Below are positions 1 to 7,894 of a DNA stretch of 24,521 nt, in pieces. The notes beneath the pieces were generated by a model. That model made no database searches, was not told the DNA's origin, and saw only the letters and a program-made list of their open reading frames with translations. A program made the translations under genes and the position numbers. The stretch is taken from positions 1 to 24,521 of the forward strand of contig SHXP01000005.1 of the NCBI GenBank assembly GCA_009693225.1, read 5' to 3'. Positions within the stretch are counted from its first letter, which is position 1, and every line of letters begins with the position of its first letter. Source of the DNA: Limnohabitans sp. (lineage in GTDB: Bacteria > Pseudomonadota > Gammaproteobacteria > Burkholderiales > Burkholderiaceae_C).

Positions 1-320
1 GCTCTACACATTGCTACAGATTCTTTCAGTGTCGGTTTTCGAGAAAACCCATATTTCATGCGCCTTGCGGCCCGATCCCGTAATCACGGAAACACTGCTC
101 AGCTCTAACCAATTGAATTTGTTCAATTTTTAACCGGACACTACTGAAATGGACTGAAGATTAAAGTAGGCAATCAATTCCATTGAAACCCAAGAACTTT
201 TCAAATTGAATGACAAGTTTTTCGGCCGGCGGCCCTCAAGCACCTGCCCGATAGAATCCATCTTTACTTTTAATCCTGCTGAGCGGCTTTACCCCGGCTC
301 AGCCATACCCGAAGCTTTCC
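1..320. other. non-coding region upstream of lysS
   Basis: No convincing complete gene is seen here. prfB, which often precedes lysS in proteobacteria, is not present. Short inverted repeats are visible: a stem at 34-40/43-49, an AT-only stem at 111-117/122-128 followed by T residues, and TTGAAA/TTTCAA arms at 183-188/199-204. On the minus strand an ATG at 59 opens a frame beginning MKYGFSRKPTLKES that is still open at the left edge, with AAGG a few bases upstream. It could be the start of a divergent gene, but 19 codons are too few to judge. I could not place a convincing lysS promoter. Confidence 0.5.
278..303 (+). promoter_or_regulatory. hairpin in the lysS leader
   Basis: GCTGAGC at 278-284 pairs with GCTCAGC at 297-303. 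The stem can be extended by GG/CC with one bulged G. It ends 17 nt before the lysS ATG, and no good Shine-Dalgarno sequence lies between. There is no T run after it, so it is not a typical terminator. A role in lysS translation is inference only. Confidence 0.3.
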
Positions 321-1859
321 ATGACCGAGTCCACGTCCTCTCCCGCCCCTGTCAATGCAAACCAGTTGATCGCCGAGCGCCGAGCGAAACTGCAATTGCT
401 GCGCCAGCGGCAGGCGGCAGGCGGCGCGGTCGCTTTCCCCAATGATTTCAAACCCTCACACCACGCGGCAGCCTTGCAAACGGCGCATGGCGCCAAAAGC
501 ACTGAAGTACTGGCCGACGAAAAGCACGCGGTACGCATCGCCGGTCGCATGGTGTTGAAACGGGTCATGGGCAAAGCCAGTTTTGCCACCTTGCAGGACA
601 GCACAGGACGCATGCAGGTGTACATCAAGGGTGAAGATATCGGTGTTGAGACTTACGAGGAATTCAAACACTGGGACTTGGGCGATTTTGTCGGTGCTGT
701 CGGTCATGTGTTCAAGACCAAAACCGGCGAGTTGTCTGTGCATCTCACTGAACTGCGTTTACTCACCAAAAGCCTGCGCCCCCTGCCCGACAAATTCCAT
801 GGTGTGCATGACCAGGAAATCAAATACCGCCAGCGCTGCATCGACCTGATCACCGATGAGACCGCGCGCCAGCGCTTCATGGCGCGCAGCAAAGCCATTA
901 GCAGGATCCGCGAATTCATGGTGCAACACGATTTCCTGGAGGTGGAAACGCCCATGCTGCACCCGATTCCCGGGGGCGCGAATGCCCGGCCCTTTGAGAC
1001 GCACCATAACGCGCTGGACCAGCAAATGTTTTTGCGCATCGCCCCCGAGTTGTATTTGAAGCGATTGTTGGTCGGCGGCTTCGAGCGGGTGTTTGAAATC
1101 AACCGCAATTTCCGCAACGAAGGCATCTCGGTGAGGCACAACCCTGAGTTCACCATGATGGAGTTTTACGCGGCCTACTGGAATTACCAGGACCTGATGG
1201 GCTTCACCGAATCACTGATACGCGATGCGGCGCAAAAAGCCGTCGGCAGCCAGTTGCTGACCTATGACGGCAAGTCGGTCGATCTGTCGCAGCCTTTTGC
1301 GCGTCTGACCATCCGGGAAGCCATTTTGAAATACACAGACGCGGCTAACAACGTGGACAACACCGCCTGGATGGTCACTGCCTTGAAAAAAGCAGGTTTG
1401 TCCGAAGACAAGCACCAGCTGTCCAAGCGGAGCCTGGCCGGTTTGCAGGTCATGTATTTTGAGGAGACGGTGGAAGACAAACTGTGGCAACCGACCTTCA
1501 TTTGCGAGCATCCGGTAGAGATTTCCCCGCTGGCTCGCGTCAATGATGCACGGCCGGACGTCACCGAACGCTTTGAGCTCTACATCACCGGGCGCGAATT
1601 CGGCAACGGTTTTTCAGAGTTGAATGATGCCGAGGACCAGGCAGCGCGTTTTCAGTCCCAAGTCGATGCCAAGGAAGGCGGCGATGTCGAAGCCATGTAC
1701 TACGACCATGACTTTGTGCGTGCGCTGGAATACGGCATGCCGCCCGCGGGCGGCTGCGGCATAGGCATAGACCGCTTGATGATGCTGCTGACCGACAGCC
1801 CCAGTATCCGGGATGTGATCCTGTTCCCCGCGCTACGTCGCGAATCTGTGCCCCCATAA
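321..1859 (+). CDS. lysS: lysyl-tRNA synthetase, class II
   Basis: Charges tRNA-Lys with lysine in the cytoplasm using ATP. The 512-residue protein has the usual class II LysRS build: an N-terminal OB-fold anticodon-binding domain at about residues 70-160, then the catalytic domain. Motif 2 appears as FRNEGISVRHNPEF starting at about residue 264, and motif 3 as GIGIDRL at about 480-486. Length is normal for the bacterial family (about 500 aa). The ATG at 321 is the first reasonable start and gives the standard short polar N-terminus, although no strong Shine-Dalgarno is seen. It stands alone on the plus strand here, convergent with the small gene at 1921-2187, and 61 bp separate them. No frameshift or missing motif is apparent, so the assignment is secure. 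Confidence 0.98.
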   Translation: MTESTSSPAPVNANQLIAERRAKLQLLRQRQAAGGAVAFPNDFKPSHHAAALQTAHGAKSTEVLADEKHAVRIAGRMVLKRVMGKASFATLQDSTGRMQVYIKGEDIGVETYEEFKHWDLGDFVGAVGHVFKTKTGELSVHLTELRLLTKSLRPLPDKFHGVHDQEIKYRQRCIDLITDETARQRFMARSKAISRIREFMVQHDFLEVETPMLHPIPGGANARPFETHHNALDQQMFLRIAPELYLKRLLVGGFERVFEINRNFRNEGISVRHNPEFTMMEFYAAYWNYQDLMGFTESLIRDAAQKAVGSQLLTYDGKSVDLSQPFARLTIREAILKYTDAANNVDNTAWMVTALKKAGLSEDKHQLSKRSLAGLQVMYFEETVEDKLWQPTFICEHPVEISPLARVNDARPDVTERFELYITGREFGNGFSELNDAEDQAARFQSQVDAKEGGDVEAMYYDHDFVRALEYGMPPAGGCGIGIDRLMMLLTDSPSIRDVILFPALRRESVPP

Positions 1860-1920
1860 ACACAAACCCAGCTGACCGTCGAAGCAGTACAGCAGGGTGT
1901 GTGATTGACGTTAAAAGGGC

Positions 1921-2187
1921 TTAAGTCGCTTTGGTGTCAGCCGCAGCCGCAGGCGGAGCAGCAGGCGGAGCAGCAGGTTTGGGCGGCTTGCAGTCATGGC
2001 AGAAAAAAGCCAGACTGCCTGCGAAACGTTGCTGACTGCCTTGACGCCGGGGTTTGTGCATGCCGCACTTGATACAAGACATGGTTTCACCCATTTTGCC
2101 CATGCCGGCGAACGGGGAGCCGTTTTCGCGACTGGTAAAACGAAGACCACTCTCGTCAACAGAGGTTTTGCCAGATTTGGTTGCCAT
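1921..2187 (-). CDS. small zinc-ribbon-like protein with an Ala/Pro tail
   Basis: I do not recognise a named family. The 88-residue protein has two CxxC pairs, C38/C41 (SCIKCG) and C63/C66 (FCHDCK), spaced like a treble-clef or zinc-ribbon metal site, with a basic stretch between them. The last 20 residues are nearly all Pro and Ala, encoded partly by a 12-bp tandem repeat. A good ribosome site (AAAAGGA, about 5 nt before the ATG) supports expression. It lies 95 bp downstream of nagZ on the same strand and may be read through from that operon or have its own promoter. Two conserved-looking CxxC pairs and the SD make it likely to be a real gene. The function is unknown; RNA or protein binding would be a guess. 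Confidence 0.75.
   Translation of the reverse strand: MATKSGKTSVDESGLRFTSRENGSPFAGMGKMGETMSCIKCGMHKPRRQGSQQRFAGSLAFFCHDCKPPKPAAPPAAPPAAAADTKAT
1949..1977. repeat. 12-bp tandem repeat, about 2.4 copies
   Basis: The unit gcaggcggagca occurs at 1949-1960 and 1961-1972, followed by a partial copy. It lies inside the 3' end of the small zinc-ribbon gene and encodes PPAA units on the minus strand. In-frame (12 bp) slippage here would change tail length without breaking the gene. Confidence 0.8.
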
Positions 2188-2282
2188 GGGATTCCTTTTG
2201 CTAGACGAAGGCCCTGTTGATCAGGACAATCGGATATTTTAACCGCTTATGGGCTTTGGCCTGCGGCTGTCGTCTGCGGGGC

Positions 2283-3386
2283 TCAGGGCAACATGGCCAA
2301 AGCCTGTAAATACGCGGGCTGGCGCATCAAACTGGCCCAAGCCATAGCCGGCGTGGCAGGCAACAAAGCCCGGCGACGCGATTCGCTGTCAGCTGACAAG
2401 CGCCAGTCCCCGGTTCGCGCGGCCGACTGTAAACCCTGCAACAGTTGATCCACCGCACGGCCGCCGCCCTCACTCTGCGGTGTACTTTGGTTACACAACA
2501 GCACCAGGTCACAACCGGCGTTCAAAGCAGCCACCGCCGCTTGCGTATAGCTCACGGCCTCGCCGTCAATCAGCCCGGCACCTGCCATGGACAGGTCATC
2601 GCTGAAGACCGCACCCTGAAAACCGAGTTGCCTGCGCAATATGTCCTGCAACCAGCGTTTTGAAAAACCGGCGGGCCGGCTGTCCACCTTGGGATAAATG
2701 ACATGCGCCGGCATGACGCTGTTCAGACTGCTGTTGAGCCACGTGTAAGGCAATGCGTCGTCGCTGAGTATGTTTTTGAGACTGCGTTTATCGACCGGTA
2801 TCTCGGTGTGCGAATCAGCTTTGACGAAACCATGCCCGGGGAAATGCTTGCCGCAATTGGCCATGCCGGCTTGCAGCAAACCGTGCATCAGACTTTTGGC
2901 CAGCAGGCTGACGATGCGCGGGTCGCGGGCGAAAGCGCGGTCGCCGATGACGCTGCTGCTGCCGAAATCCAGGTCCAGCACAGGCGTGAAGCTCATGTCA
3001 ACGCCGCAAGCACGTAATTCGGCAGCCAGCACATAGCCGCAGGCGGTGGCGGCATTGGCGGCGTGCAAAGCGCCGCTGCCCGGCAGACCCGCATCGTCCT
3101 GTAACCAGAGTTCAGCCAAGGCCCGCATGGCCGGTAAGTGCGTGAAGCCGTCTGTGCGAAAGCGTTGCACACGCCCGCCTTCATGGTCGACGAGTATCAA
3201 TATGTCCTTACGCACCAATTTAATATCAGCACACAAAGCCGTCAGTTGGGCACGGTCCGCCCAGTTGCGTGAGAACAAAATCAATCCGCCGGTCAGCGGA
3301 TGCGCCAGCCGGCGGCGGTCGGTGTCAGTCAATGCGGATCCGGCAATGTCCAGGATCAGCGCGGCGTGTGTGTGCGCGTTGCTCAT
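2283..3386 (-). CDS. nagZ: beta-N-acetylhexosaminidase (peptidoglycan recycling)
   Basis: Glycoside hydrolase family 3 enzyme of the cytoplasm that removes GlcNAc from GlcNAc-anhydroMurNAc-peptides during cell-wall recycling. The 367-residue protein shows VDHEGGRVQRF at about 66-76, KHFPGHG at 180-186 followed by DSH at 191-193 (the mobile acid/base loop of NagZ), and FSDDLSM at about 261-267 carrying the aspartate nucleophile. Length is slightly above the E. coli enzyme. Its ATG overlaps the acpS stop by 4 bp (ATGA), so it is translationally coupled as the last gene of the lepA operon. In other bacteria NagZ also generates the ligand of AmpR-type regulators; no ampR or ampC is seen in this window. 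Confidence 0.96.
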   Translation of the reverse strand: MSNAHTHAALILDIAGSALTDTDRRRLAHPLTGGLILFSRNWADRAQLTALCADIKLVRKDILILVDHEGGRVQRFRTDGFTHLPAMRALAELWLQDDAGLPGSGALHAANAATACGYVLAAELRACGVDMSFTPVLDLDFGSSSVIGDRAFARDPRIVSLLAKSLMHGLLQAGMANCGKHFPGHGFVKADSHTEIPVDKRSLKNILSDDALPYTWLNSSLNSVMPAHVIYPKVDSRPAGFSKRWLQDILRRQLGFQGAVFSDDLSMAGAGLIDGEAVSYTQAAVAALNAGCDLVLLCNQSTPQSEGGGRAVDQLLQGLQSAARTGDWRLSADSESRRRALLPATPAMAWASLMRQPAYLQALAMLP

Positions 3387-3787
3387 GTTTCTGCTTGTTC
3401 AACAATGACATAACTGGTGGCGTAATCGCTTTCATCGCTGAGCGACACATGGGCGCTTAACTGCTTGCTGTCGCACCAGGCTTTCAATGCGCCGTGCAGC
3501 AGGATAACCGGCTGGCCGCCGGGTTTGCGCCCGACTTCGCAATGCCGCCAGGTCATGGGCATGCGCATGCCCAGACCGATGGCCTTGCTGAAAGCCTCCT
3601 TAACCGAAAACCGTGTCGCCAGATAGCGCACACCCCGGTCCGGCCAGCGCGCACTGCGGGCGCGAAAGGTTTGCATTTCTGCATCGCTCAGTATCTTCAA
3701 TGCAAAGCGTTCGCCATGTCTTTCCCAGGCAGCGCGGATACGGCGTATGTCGCAAATATCGGTACCAATGCCGTAAATACGGCTCAT
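3383..3787 (-). CDS. acpS: holo-[acyl-carrier-protein] synthase
   Basis: Transfers 4'-phosphopantetheine from CoA to the serine of ACP, activating the AcpP encoded at 13027-13266. The 134-residue length is typical. The two family signatures are present: GIGTDICDI near the N-terminus with the metal-binding Asp at residue 10, and RFSVKEAFSKAIG with Glu64 as the second metal ligand. The start ATG overlaps the pdxJ stop by 4 bp and the stop overlaps the nagZ start by 4 bp, so coupling in the operon is strong. The pdxJ-acpS order is conserved in many proteobacteria. Confidence 0.96.
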   Translation of the reverse strand: MSRIYGIGTDICDIRRIRAAWERHGERFALKILSDAEMQTFRARSARWPDRGVRYLATRFSVKEAFSKAIGLGMRMPMTWRHCEVGRKPGGQPVILLHGALKAWCDSKQLSAHVSLSDESDYATSYVIVEQAET

Positions 3788-4518
3788 GCGGCCAGACAGC
3801 CCAGGTAAGCGCGGATGGCGGCCTCATAGCCGATCTCCAGCGCATCGGCCATCAAAGCATGTCCGATAGAGACTTCCTTAACTCCGGCAACGACTTGTAC
3901 GAAATCGCGCAGGTTCAGCAAATTCAAGTCATGCCCGGCGTTGACCTCAAGCCCCGCATGTTGTGCAGCTGCTGCAGCGGCGCTGAACATCTGCAGCACG
4001 CTGGCGTTCATAGGTGTGCCGAATGCTTGGGCATAAGGCTCTGTGTAGAGCTCCACCCGATCAACCCCTGCTTGAGCGGCTTCACCCATGGCCCTCGGGT
4101 CTGCGTCCATGAACAGGCTGACGCGTGCGCCCAGGTCTTTGGCTTCGGCGATCACGTCTTTCAATTTGGCAGCGTCTTGCGGAAAGCGCCAGCCGTGGTC
4201 CGAGGTGAACTGGTTTTCACCGTCGGGTACAAAAGTGACTTGCTGCGGGCGTACCTGGCGCACCAGGTCCATCAGGTTGTGAAACGGATTGCCTTCGATG
4301 TTGTATTCGCGGTCCGGCCAATCCTTGAGCAGCGCCGCCAGATCGTGCACATCGCCAGGCCGTATATGACGCTGGTCCGGGCGGGGGTGCACCGTGATGC
4401 CGTGCGCACCGGCTTGCAGGCACAGCATAGCGGCTCGGGTGACGCTGGGAATCCCCAGCAACCGGGTGTTACGCAGTAGCGCAACTTTATTCACATTGAC
4501 AGACAGGCGGGTATTCAT
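3784..4518 (-). CDS. pdxJ: pyridoxine 5'-phosphate synthase
   Basis: Condenses 3-amino-2-oxopropyl phosphate with 1-deoxy-D-xylulose 5-phosphate in the last ring-forming step of DXP-dependent vitamin B6 synthesis. The protein is 244 residues and begins MNTRLSVNVNKVALLRNTR, the usual PdxJ start. HPRPDQRHI lies at about 44-52, and the phosphate-binding and catalytic Glu region (YNIEGNP) follows. I chose the ATG at 4518 rather than an upstream in-frame ATG at 4572, because it forms an ATGA overlap with the recO stop and the extra 18 residues do not resemble the family. recO-pdxJ-acpS is a classic gene order. Confidence 0.96.
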   Translation of the reverse strand: MNTRLSVNVNKVALLRNTRLLGIPSVTRAAMLCLQAGAHGITVHPRPDQRHIRPGDVHDLAALLKDWPDREYNIEGNPFHNLMDLVRQVRPQQVTFVPDGENQFTSDHGWRFPQDAAKLKDVIAEAKDLGARVSLFMDADPRAMGEAAQAGVDRVELYTEPYAQAFGTPMNASVLQMFSAAAAAAQHAGLEVNAGHDLNLLNLRDFVQVVAGVKEVSIGHALMADALEIGYEAAIRAYLGCLAA

Positions 4519-5285
4519 AGGGCTTGTAATTCCATCATCACTTGGCGAGTGCGTAGGCTGTTGACACCACAATGGTAGTGCAACAGATTGCGTAACTGGG
4601 TTTGCAGTGCGGTACGGTCCTCACCCGGCCATTCTGCGCACACGCGCAGCAAGGCAGTCAAGGCGTCGTCACTGCTCAAAGCCTTGTGCAGTTGCAGCCA
4701 TTGGGAGCCGCTCAAACAAGGTGCTTGCTGACTGGCGCGCAAACCGGCTTCGGCCAGCAAGGCAAAAGCTTTGTCGGCCTGTACAGGCTGCAAAGTCAGG
4801 GTTTGCAAAGACAGGTCCGGCAGAAAACCTATATCCTGCAACAGCAACAACTCGAAAGCCCTGAGCAAGGGCGCGGTGGTGTTGTTAAGACCGCTGGACA
4901 ACACCTTGACAGCTTGTCTGTAAATGTCAAACAAGCCGGTGTGCGGGTCGTCACGCGCCAGTAGCCTGAGCATCAATTCATTCAGGTAATAACCTGACAA
5001 CAAAGCGTCACCTGTCGGCATCACATGACCGCCTGCCCATTCGGCAGATTTCAAAGTGCGTATTTCACCATCGCCGCCGAAACTGACAAGTATGGGTTGC
5101 AAAGGTAATAAAACAGCGCGAAGCTGAGAAGTGGGGCGCTTGGCGCCCTTGGCCACCAGTGCAACCCTTCCCAGATGGCGGGTGAAGACTTCCAGAATCA
5201 GGCTGGATTCGCTCCAGTCGTAATGGTGGAGGACGAACGCAGGTTCGTCCAGCACCCGTTGCAACGTGCCTTTATTCGTAGCCAA
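4515..5285 (-). CDS. recO: DNA repair protein RecO
   Basis: Member of the RecFOR pathway that helps load RecA onto SSB-coated single-stranded DNA. The 256-residue protein starts with an OB-fold-like region (AFVLHHYDWSESSLILEVF, then GAKRPTSQLRAVLLPLQP) and continues into the helical RecO domain with GYYLNELMLRLL at about 100-111. The N-terminus has no ATG. Candidate starts are TTG at 5285, TTG at 5264 and GTG at 5255; the first overlaps the era stop by 14 bp. The true start is therefore uncertain by up to 10 residues. Position between era and pdxJ supports the call. Confidence 0.93.
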   Translation of the reverse strand: MATNKGTLQRVLDEPAFVLHHYDWSESSLILEVFTRHLGRVALVAKGAKRPTSQLRAVLLPLQPILVSFGGDGEIRTLKSAEWAGGHVMPTGDALLSGYYLNELMLRLLARDDPHTGLFDIYRQAVKVLSSGLNNTTAPLLRAFELLLLQDIGFLPDLSLQTLTLQPVQADKAFALLAEAGLRASQQAPCLSGSQWLQLHKALSSDDALTALLRVCAEWPGEDRTALQTQLRNLLHYHCGVNSLRTRQVMMELQAL

Positions 5286-6195
5286 AGCTGCGCACCCGCG
5301 CTTCGTCGTCGGCCCAGCCGGAGCGCACCTTCACCCACAGTTCCAGAAACACTTTGGCGTCCATGAGTTTTTCCAGCTCCTGGCGCGCCAGCGTGCCGAT
5401 TTGTTTCAGTCGTTCACCGCCTTCGCCTATGACCATGGCTTTGTGACCGTAGCGCTCGACAATGATGGTGGCAGCCACACGCACCATGCGAGAGACGGTT
5501 CTGCCCGGCTCCTCGGTGAACTTGTCGATCACCACGGTCGAGGTATAGGGCAATTCGTCGCCGGTCAGATGGAACAGTTTTTCACGGATCATTTCGCTGA
5601 CCAGAAATTTTTCGCTGCGGTCGGTCAACTCATCGGCGGTGTACCACCAGGGCTGTTCAGGCAGGTATTTGTCGCATTGCACCAGCAGGCGTTGAACGTC
5701 TTTCGGGTTCTTGGCCGAGATGGGCATCATTTCGGCGAAAGCGTGTTCTTCCTGTATCTGCTGTAACCAGTGGGCGATTTCATGGCGCAAATGCACCTTG
5801 TCCAGTTTGTTGGCCACCAGAATGCAAGGGATGTTTTTGCTGAGCAAGCCCAGCACCTTGGCGTCGGCGTCGGCAAAACTGCCGGCATTGACGACGAACA
5901 GCACCAGGTCCACATCGCCAACGGCGCCCAGCACGGTTTTGTTCAAAGACCGATTCAAGGCATTCGCGTGCGCGGTCTGAAAACCCGGGGTATCGACAAA
6001 GATGAACTGGGTCAAACCGGCGTTGTGTATGCCGGTGATGCGGTGGCGCGTGGTCTGCGCCTTGCGCGAAGTGATGCTGATTTTTTGACCGACCAGCGCA
6101 TTTAGCAGCGTGGATTTGCCGACGTTGGGTTTGCCGACGATGGCCACGGTGCCGCAACGCTGCGGGCCTGCGTTTGTTTCTGGGGTGTCTGTCAT
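5272..6195 (-). CDS. era: GTPase Era
   Basis: Essential GTPase that binds the 3' end of 16S rRNA and acts in 30S assembly. From the ATG at 6195 the protein has 307 residues. G1 is GKPNVGKST (21-29), G3 is DTPG (68-71), G4 is NKLD (129-132), and the C-terminal KH RNA-binding domain contains VIGEGGERLKQIG. The start at 6195 is preferred over an in-frame ATG seven codons upstream because it forms an ATGA overlap with the rnc stop and has AAGGAG 8 nt upstream. Coupling of rnc and era is widely conserved. Confidence 0.97.
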   Translation of the reverse strand: MTDTPETNAGPQRCGTVAIVGKPNVGKSTLLNALVGQKISITSRKAQTTRHRITGIHNAGLTQFIFVDTPGFQTAHANALNRSLNKTVLGAVGDVDLVLFVVNAGSFADADAKVLGLLSKNIPCILVANKLDKVHLRHEIAHWLQQIQEEHAFAEMMPISAKNPKDVQRLLVQCDKYLPEQPWWYTADELTDRSEKFLVSEMIREKLFHLTGDELPYTSTVVIDKFTEEPGRTVSRMVRVAATIIVERYGHKAMVIGEGGERLKQIGTLARQELEKLMDAKVFLELWVKVRSGWADDEARVRSFGYE

Positions 6196-6890
6196 TGCGG
6201 GTGCTCCTTGAGCCATTGGAGCATGGCCAGCGCTGCGGCTTGCTCGCCGCTGCGTCGGGAACTGCCGATGCCGCGTTGCGACTGTTTCAGCTCAGTCACT
6301 TCACATTCGACATCAAAGGTCTGCTGATGCGCCGCACCGGTGGTACCGACCACGCGGTAAACCGGCAGTTGCCAGCGGCGCGCCTGCAACCATTCCTGCA
6401 ATTCGGTTTTAGGGTCCTTGGCAGCGGCTGTCATGGTGGGTGACAGATCCAGTTTTTCAAACAAACGCTGTACCAGGGCTTGCGCCTTGTAGTAGCCTGC
6501 ATCCAGGTAAACGGCGCCGATGACGGCTTCCAGCGCATCCGCCAGGATGGAAGGCCGGTGTTGGCCGCCCGAACGCATCTCGCCTTCGCCGAGTCTGACC
6601 ATACCGGCCAGGCCCAGTTCCAAGGCCAGTTTGTGCAAGGTGTCCTGCTTGACCAGGTTGGCGCGCACCCGGGACAAATCACCTTCGGGCTGATCGTTCA
6701 AAGCGCGGTACAGCATGCCGGAGACAGCCAGATTCAGCACCGAGTCACCGAGAAATTCCAGGCGCTCGTTGTGCGGTGTGCCGAAACTGCAGTGCGTCAA
6801 GGCCAGAGCCAGCAAACGGGCATCGCTGAACACATGCTGTAGACGGGCCTGCAAAGCTTGCTGGTTGGTGTCGACAGGCTCCTGGCTCAT
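6192..6890 (-). CDS. rnc: ribonuclease III
   Basis: Cleaves double-stranded RNA, including the 30S pre-rRNA stems and some mRNA leaders. The 232-residue protein carries the family signature NERLEFLGDSVL at 41-52 and a second acidic cluster in ADALEAVIGAVYLDAG. The C-terminal double-stranded RNA-binding domain covers about 160-230 (DPKTELQEWLQ onwards). The ATG lies only 2 bp after the lepB stop, and the stop overlaps the era start. RNase III regulates its own operon in E. coli; whether this happens here cannot be seen, although a structured leader exists upstream of lepA. Confidence 0.97.
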   Translation of the reverse strand: MSQEPVDTNQQALQARLQHVFSDARLLALALTHCSFGTPHNERLEFLGDSVLNLAVSGMLYRALNDQPEGDLSRVRANLVKQDTLHKLALELGLAGMVRLGEGEMRSGGQHRPSILADALEAVIGAVYLDAGYYKAQALVQRLFEKLDLSPTMTAAAKDPKTELQEWLQARRWQLPVYRVVGTTGAAHQQTFDVECEVTELKQSQRGIGSSRRSGEQAAALAMLQWLKEHPQ

Positions 6891-6892
6891 GT

Positions 6893-7894
6893 TCAGTCGA
6901 AACTGCCTATGCGCGAGATATTGGAGAAGTTCATCCAGACAAAAAAGGCTTTGCCGACGATGTTTTTGTCAGGCACAAAACCCCAGTAACGCGAATCCAG
7001 CGAGTTATCGCGGTTGTCACCCATCATGAAGTAGTGACCCGCCGGCACCGTGCATTCCAAGCCTTCCACACTGTAGGTGCAGTTTTCCTTGAAGGCAAAG
7101 TCAATGCCGCTGACAAAATTTTGGGTCCTCTCGTCGTTGAGCAAGCGGTGTTTACGCAACTGGCTCATCTCGGAAGGTGCGCTGCCGATAGGCAGCTCTT
7201 CTTCAAACTGCTTGCTGTAGAGCATATTGTCTGCATCGAAAAATTCGGGGACGGCAACTTTACTGACCGGCTGGCCGTTGATGGTCATTACCTTGTTCAG
7301 ATAGGCGATTTTGTCGCCGGGCACACCGACCACACGCTTGATGTAGTCCAGGCTGGGTTTGGGCGGGTAACGAAACACCATGACATCGCCACGGTTGACC
7401 GGCGAGCCCTGTGTGAGCTTGTAATTGACGACTGGCAAACGCACACCGTAATGGAATTTGTTGACGAGAATCAAATCACCGACATGCAGCGTCGGGATCA
7501 TCGAGCCGGACGGGATTTTGAAGGGCTCAAACAAAAATGATCGCAGCACAAACACCGCCGCAATGACAGGAAACAGACCCGCGGTCCAGTCCATCCACCA
7601 GGGCTGGCGCAGCAGTTCGTCACGCGCTTTCAAAAAAGAACTGTCGTCTTCTTTGACCGTGATGCCTTGATTTTTCAATTCAACCAGACGGTTGACATGT
7701 TGTGTATCGAGTTGCAATACCGCAGCGCGACGGCGCGGTAAAAAATACAGTTGCTCGGCCAGCCAGTAGACACCGCTCACGGCAGTCGCCAGAAACAGCA
7801 GCAAGGCAAAAGAGCCCTCAATATTGCCGCTGTACCAGGCGGCGGCGTAACCGACAAAGCCGGTCAGGATGATGGCAGTGATGGTGGGAATCAA
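6893..7894 (-). CDS. lepB: signal peptidase I
   Basis: Inner-membrane serine protease that removes signal peptides from Sec and Tat substrates. Hydrophobic segments lie at about 3-20, 29-50 and 106-121. The catalytic Ser131 is in PSGSMIPT, the general base Lys186 is in YIKRVVGVPGD, and MMGDNRDNSLDSRYWGFV near 290 is the conserved box E. It is 333 residues long. The start codon is TTG at 7894, overlapping the lepA stop by 4 bp (TTGA); AGGTGG and GGA just upstream can act as ribosome site. No ATG lies in a better position. The gene that usually follows in Pseudomonas-type operons (DUF4845) is not present. Confidence 0.96.
   Translation of the reverse strand: MIPTITAIILTGFVGYAAAWYSGNIEGSFALLLFLATAVSGVYWLAEQLYFLPRRRAAVLQLDTQHVNRLVELKNQGITVKEDDSSFLKARDELLRQPWWMDWTAGLFPVIAAVFVLRSFLFEPFKIPSGSMIPTLHVGDLILVNKFHYGVRLPVVNYKLTQGSPVNRGDVMVFRYPPKPSLDYIKRVVGVPGDKIAYLNKVMTINGQPVSKVAVPEFFDADNMLYSKQFEEELPIGSAPSEMSQLRKHRLLNDERTQNFVSGIDFAFKENCTYSVEGLECTVPAGHYFMMGDNRDNSLDSRYWGFVPDKNIVGKAFFVWMNFSNISRIGSFD

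Noticed and set aside
1..59. Minus-strand gene start MKYGFSRKPTLKES running off the left edge
   Set aside because: Only 19 codons are visible, with a weak ribosome site and no recognisable family; noted but not called as a gene.
206..445. Short frame overlapping the start of lysS
   Set aside because: It is out of frame with lysS and the composition is not protein-like; lysS is certain.
3613..4479. Long open frame antisense to pdxJ and acpS
   Set aside because: It has no recognisable family or ribosome site and is fully covered by two well-supported genes; GC-rich codon bias produces such shadow frames.
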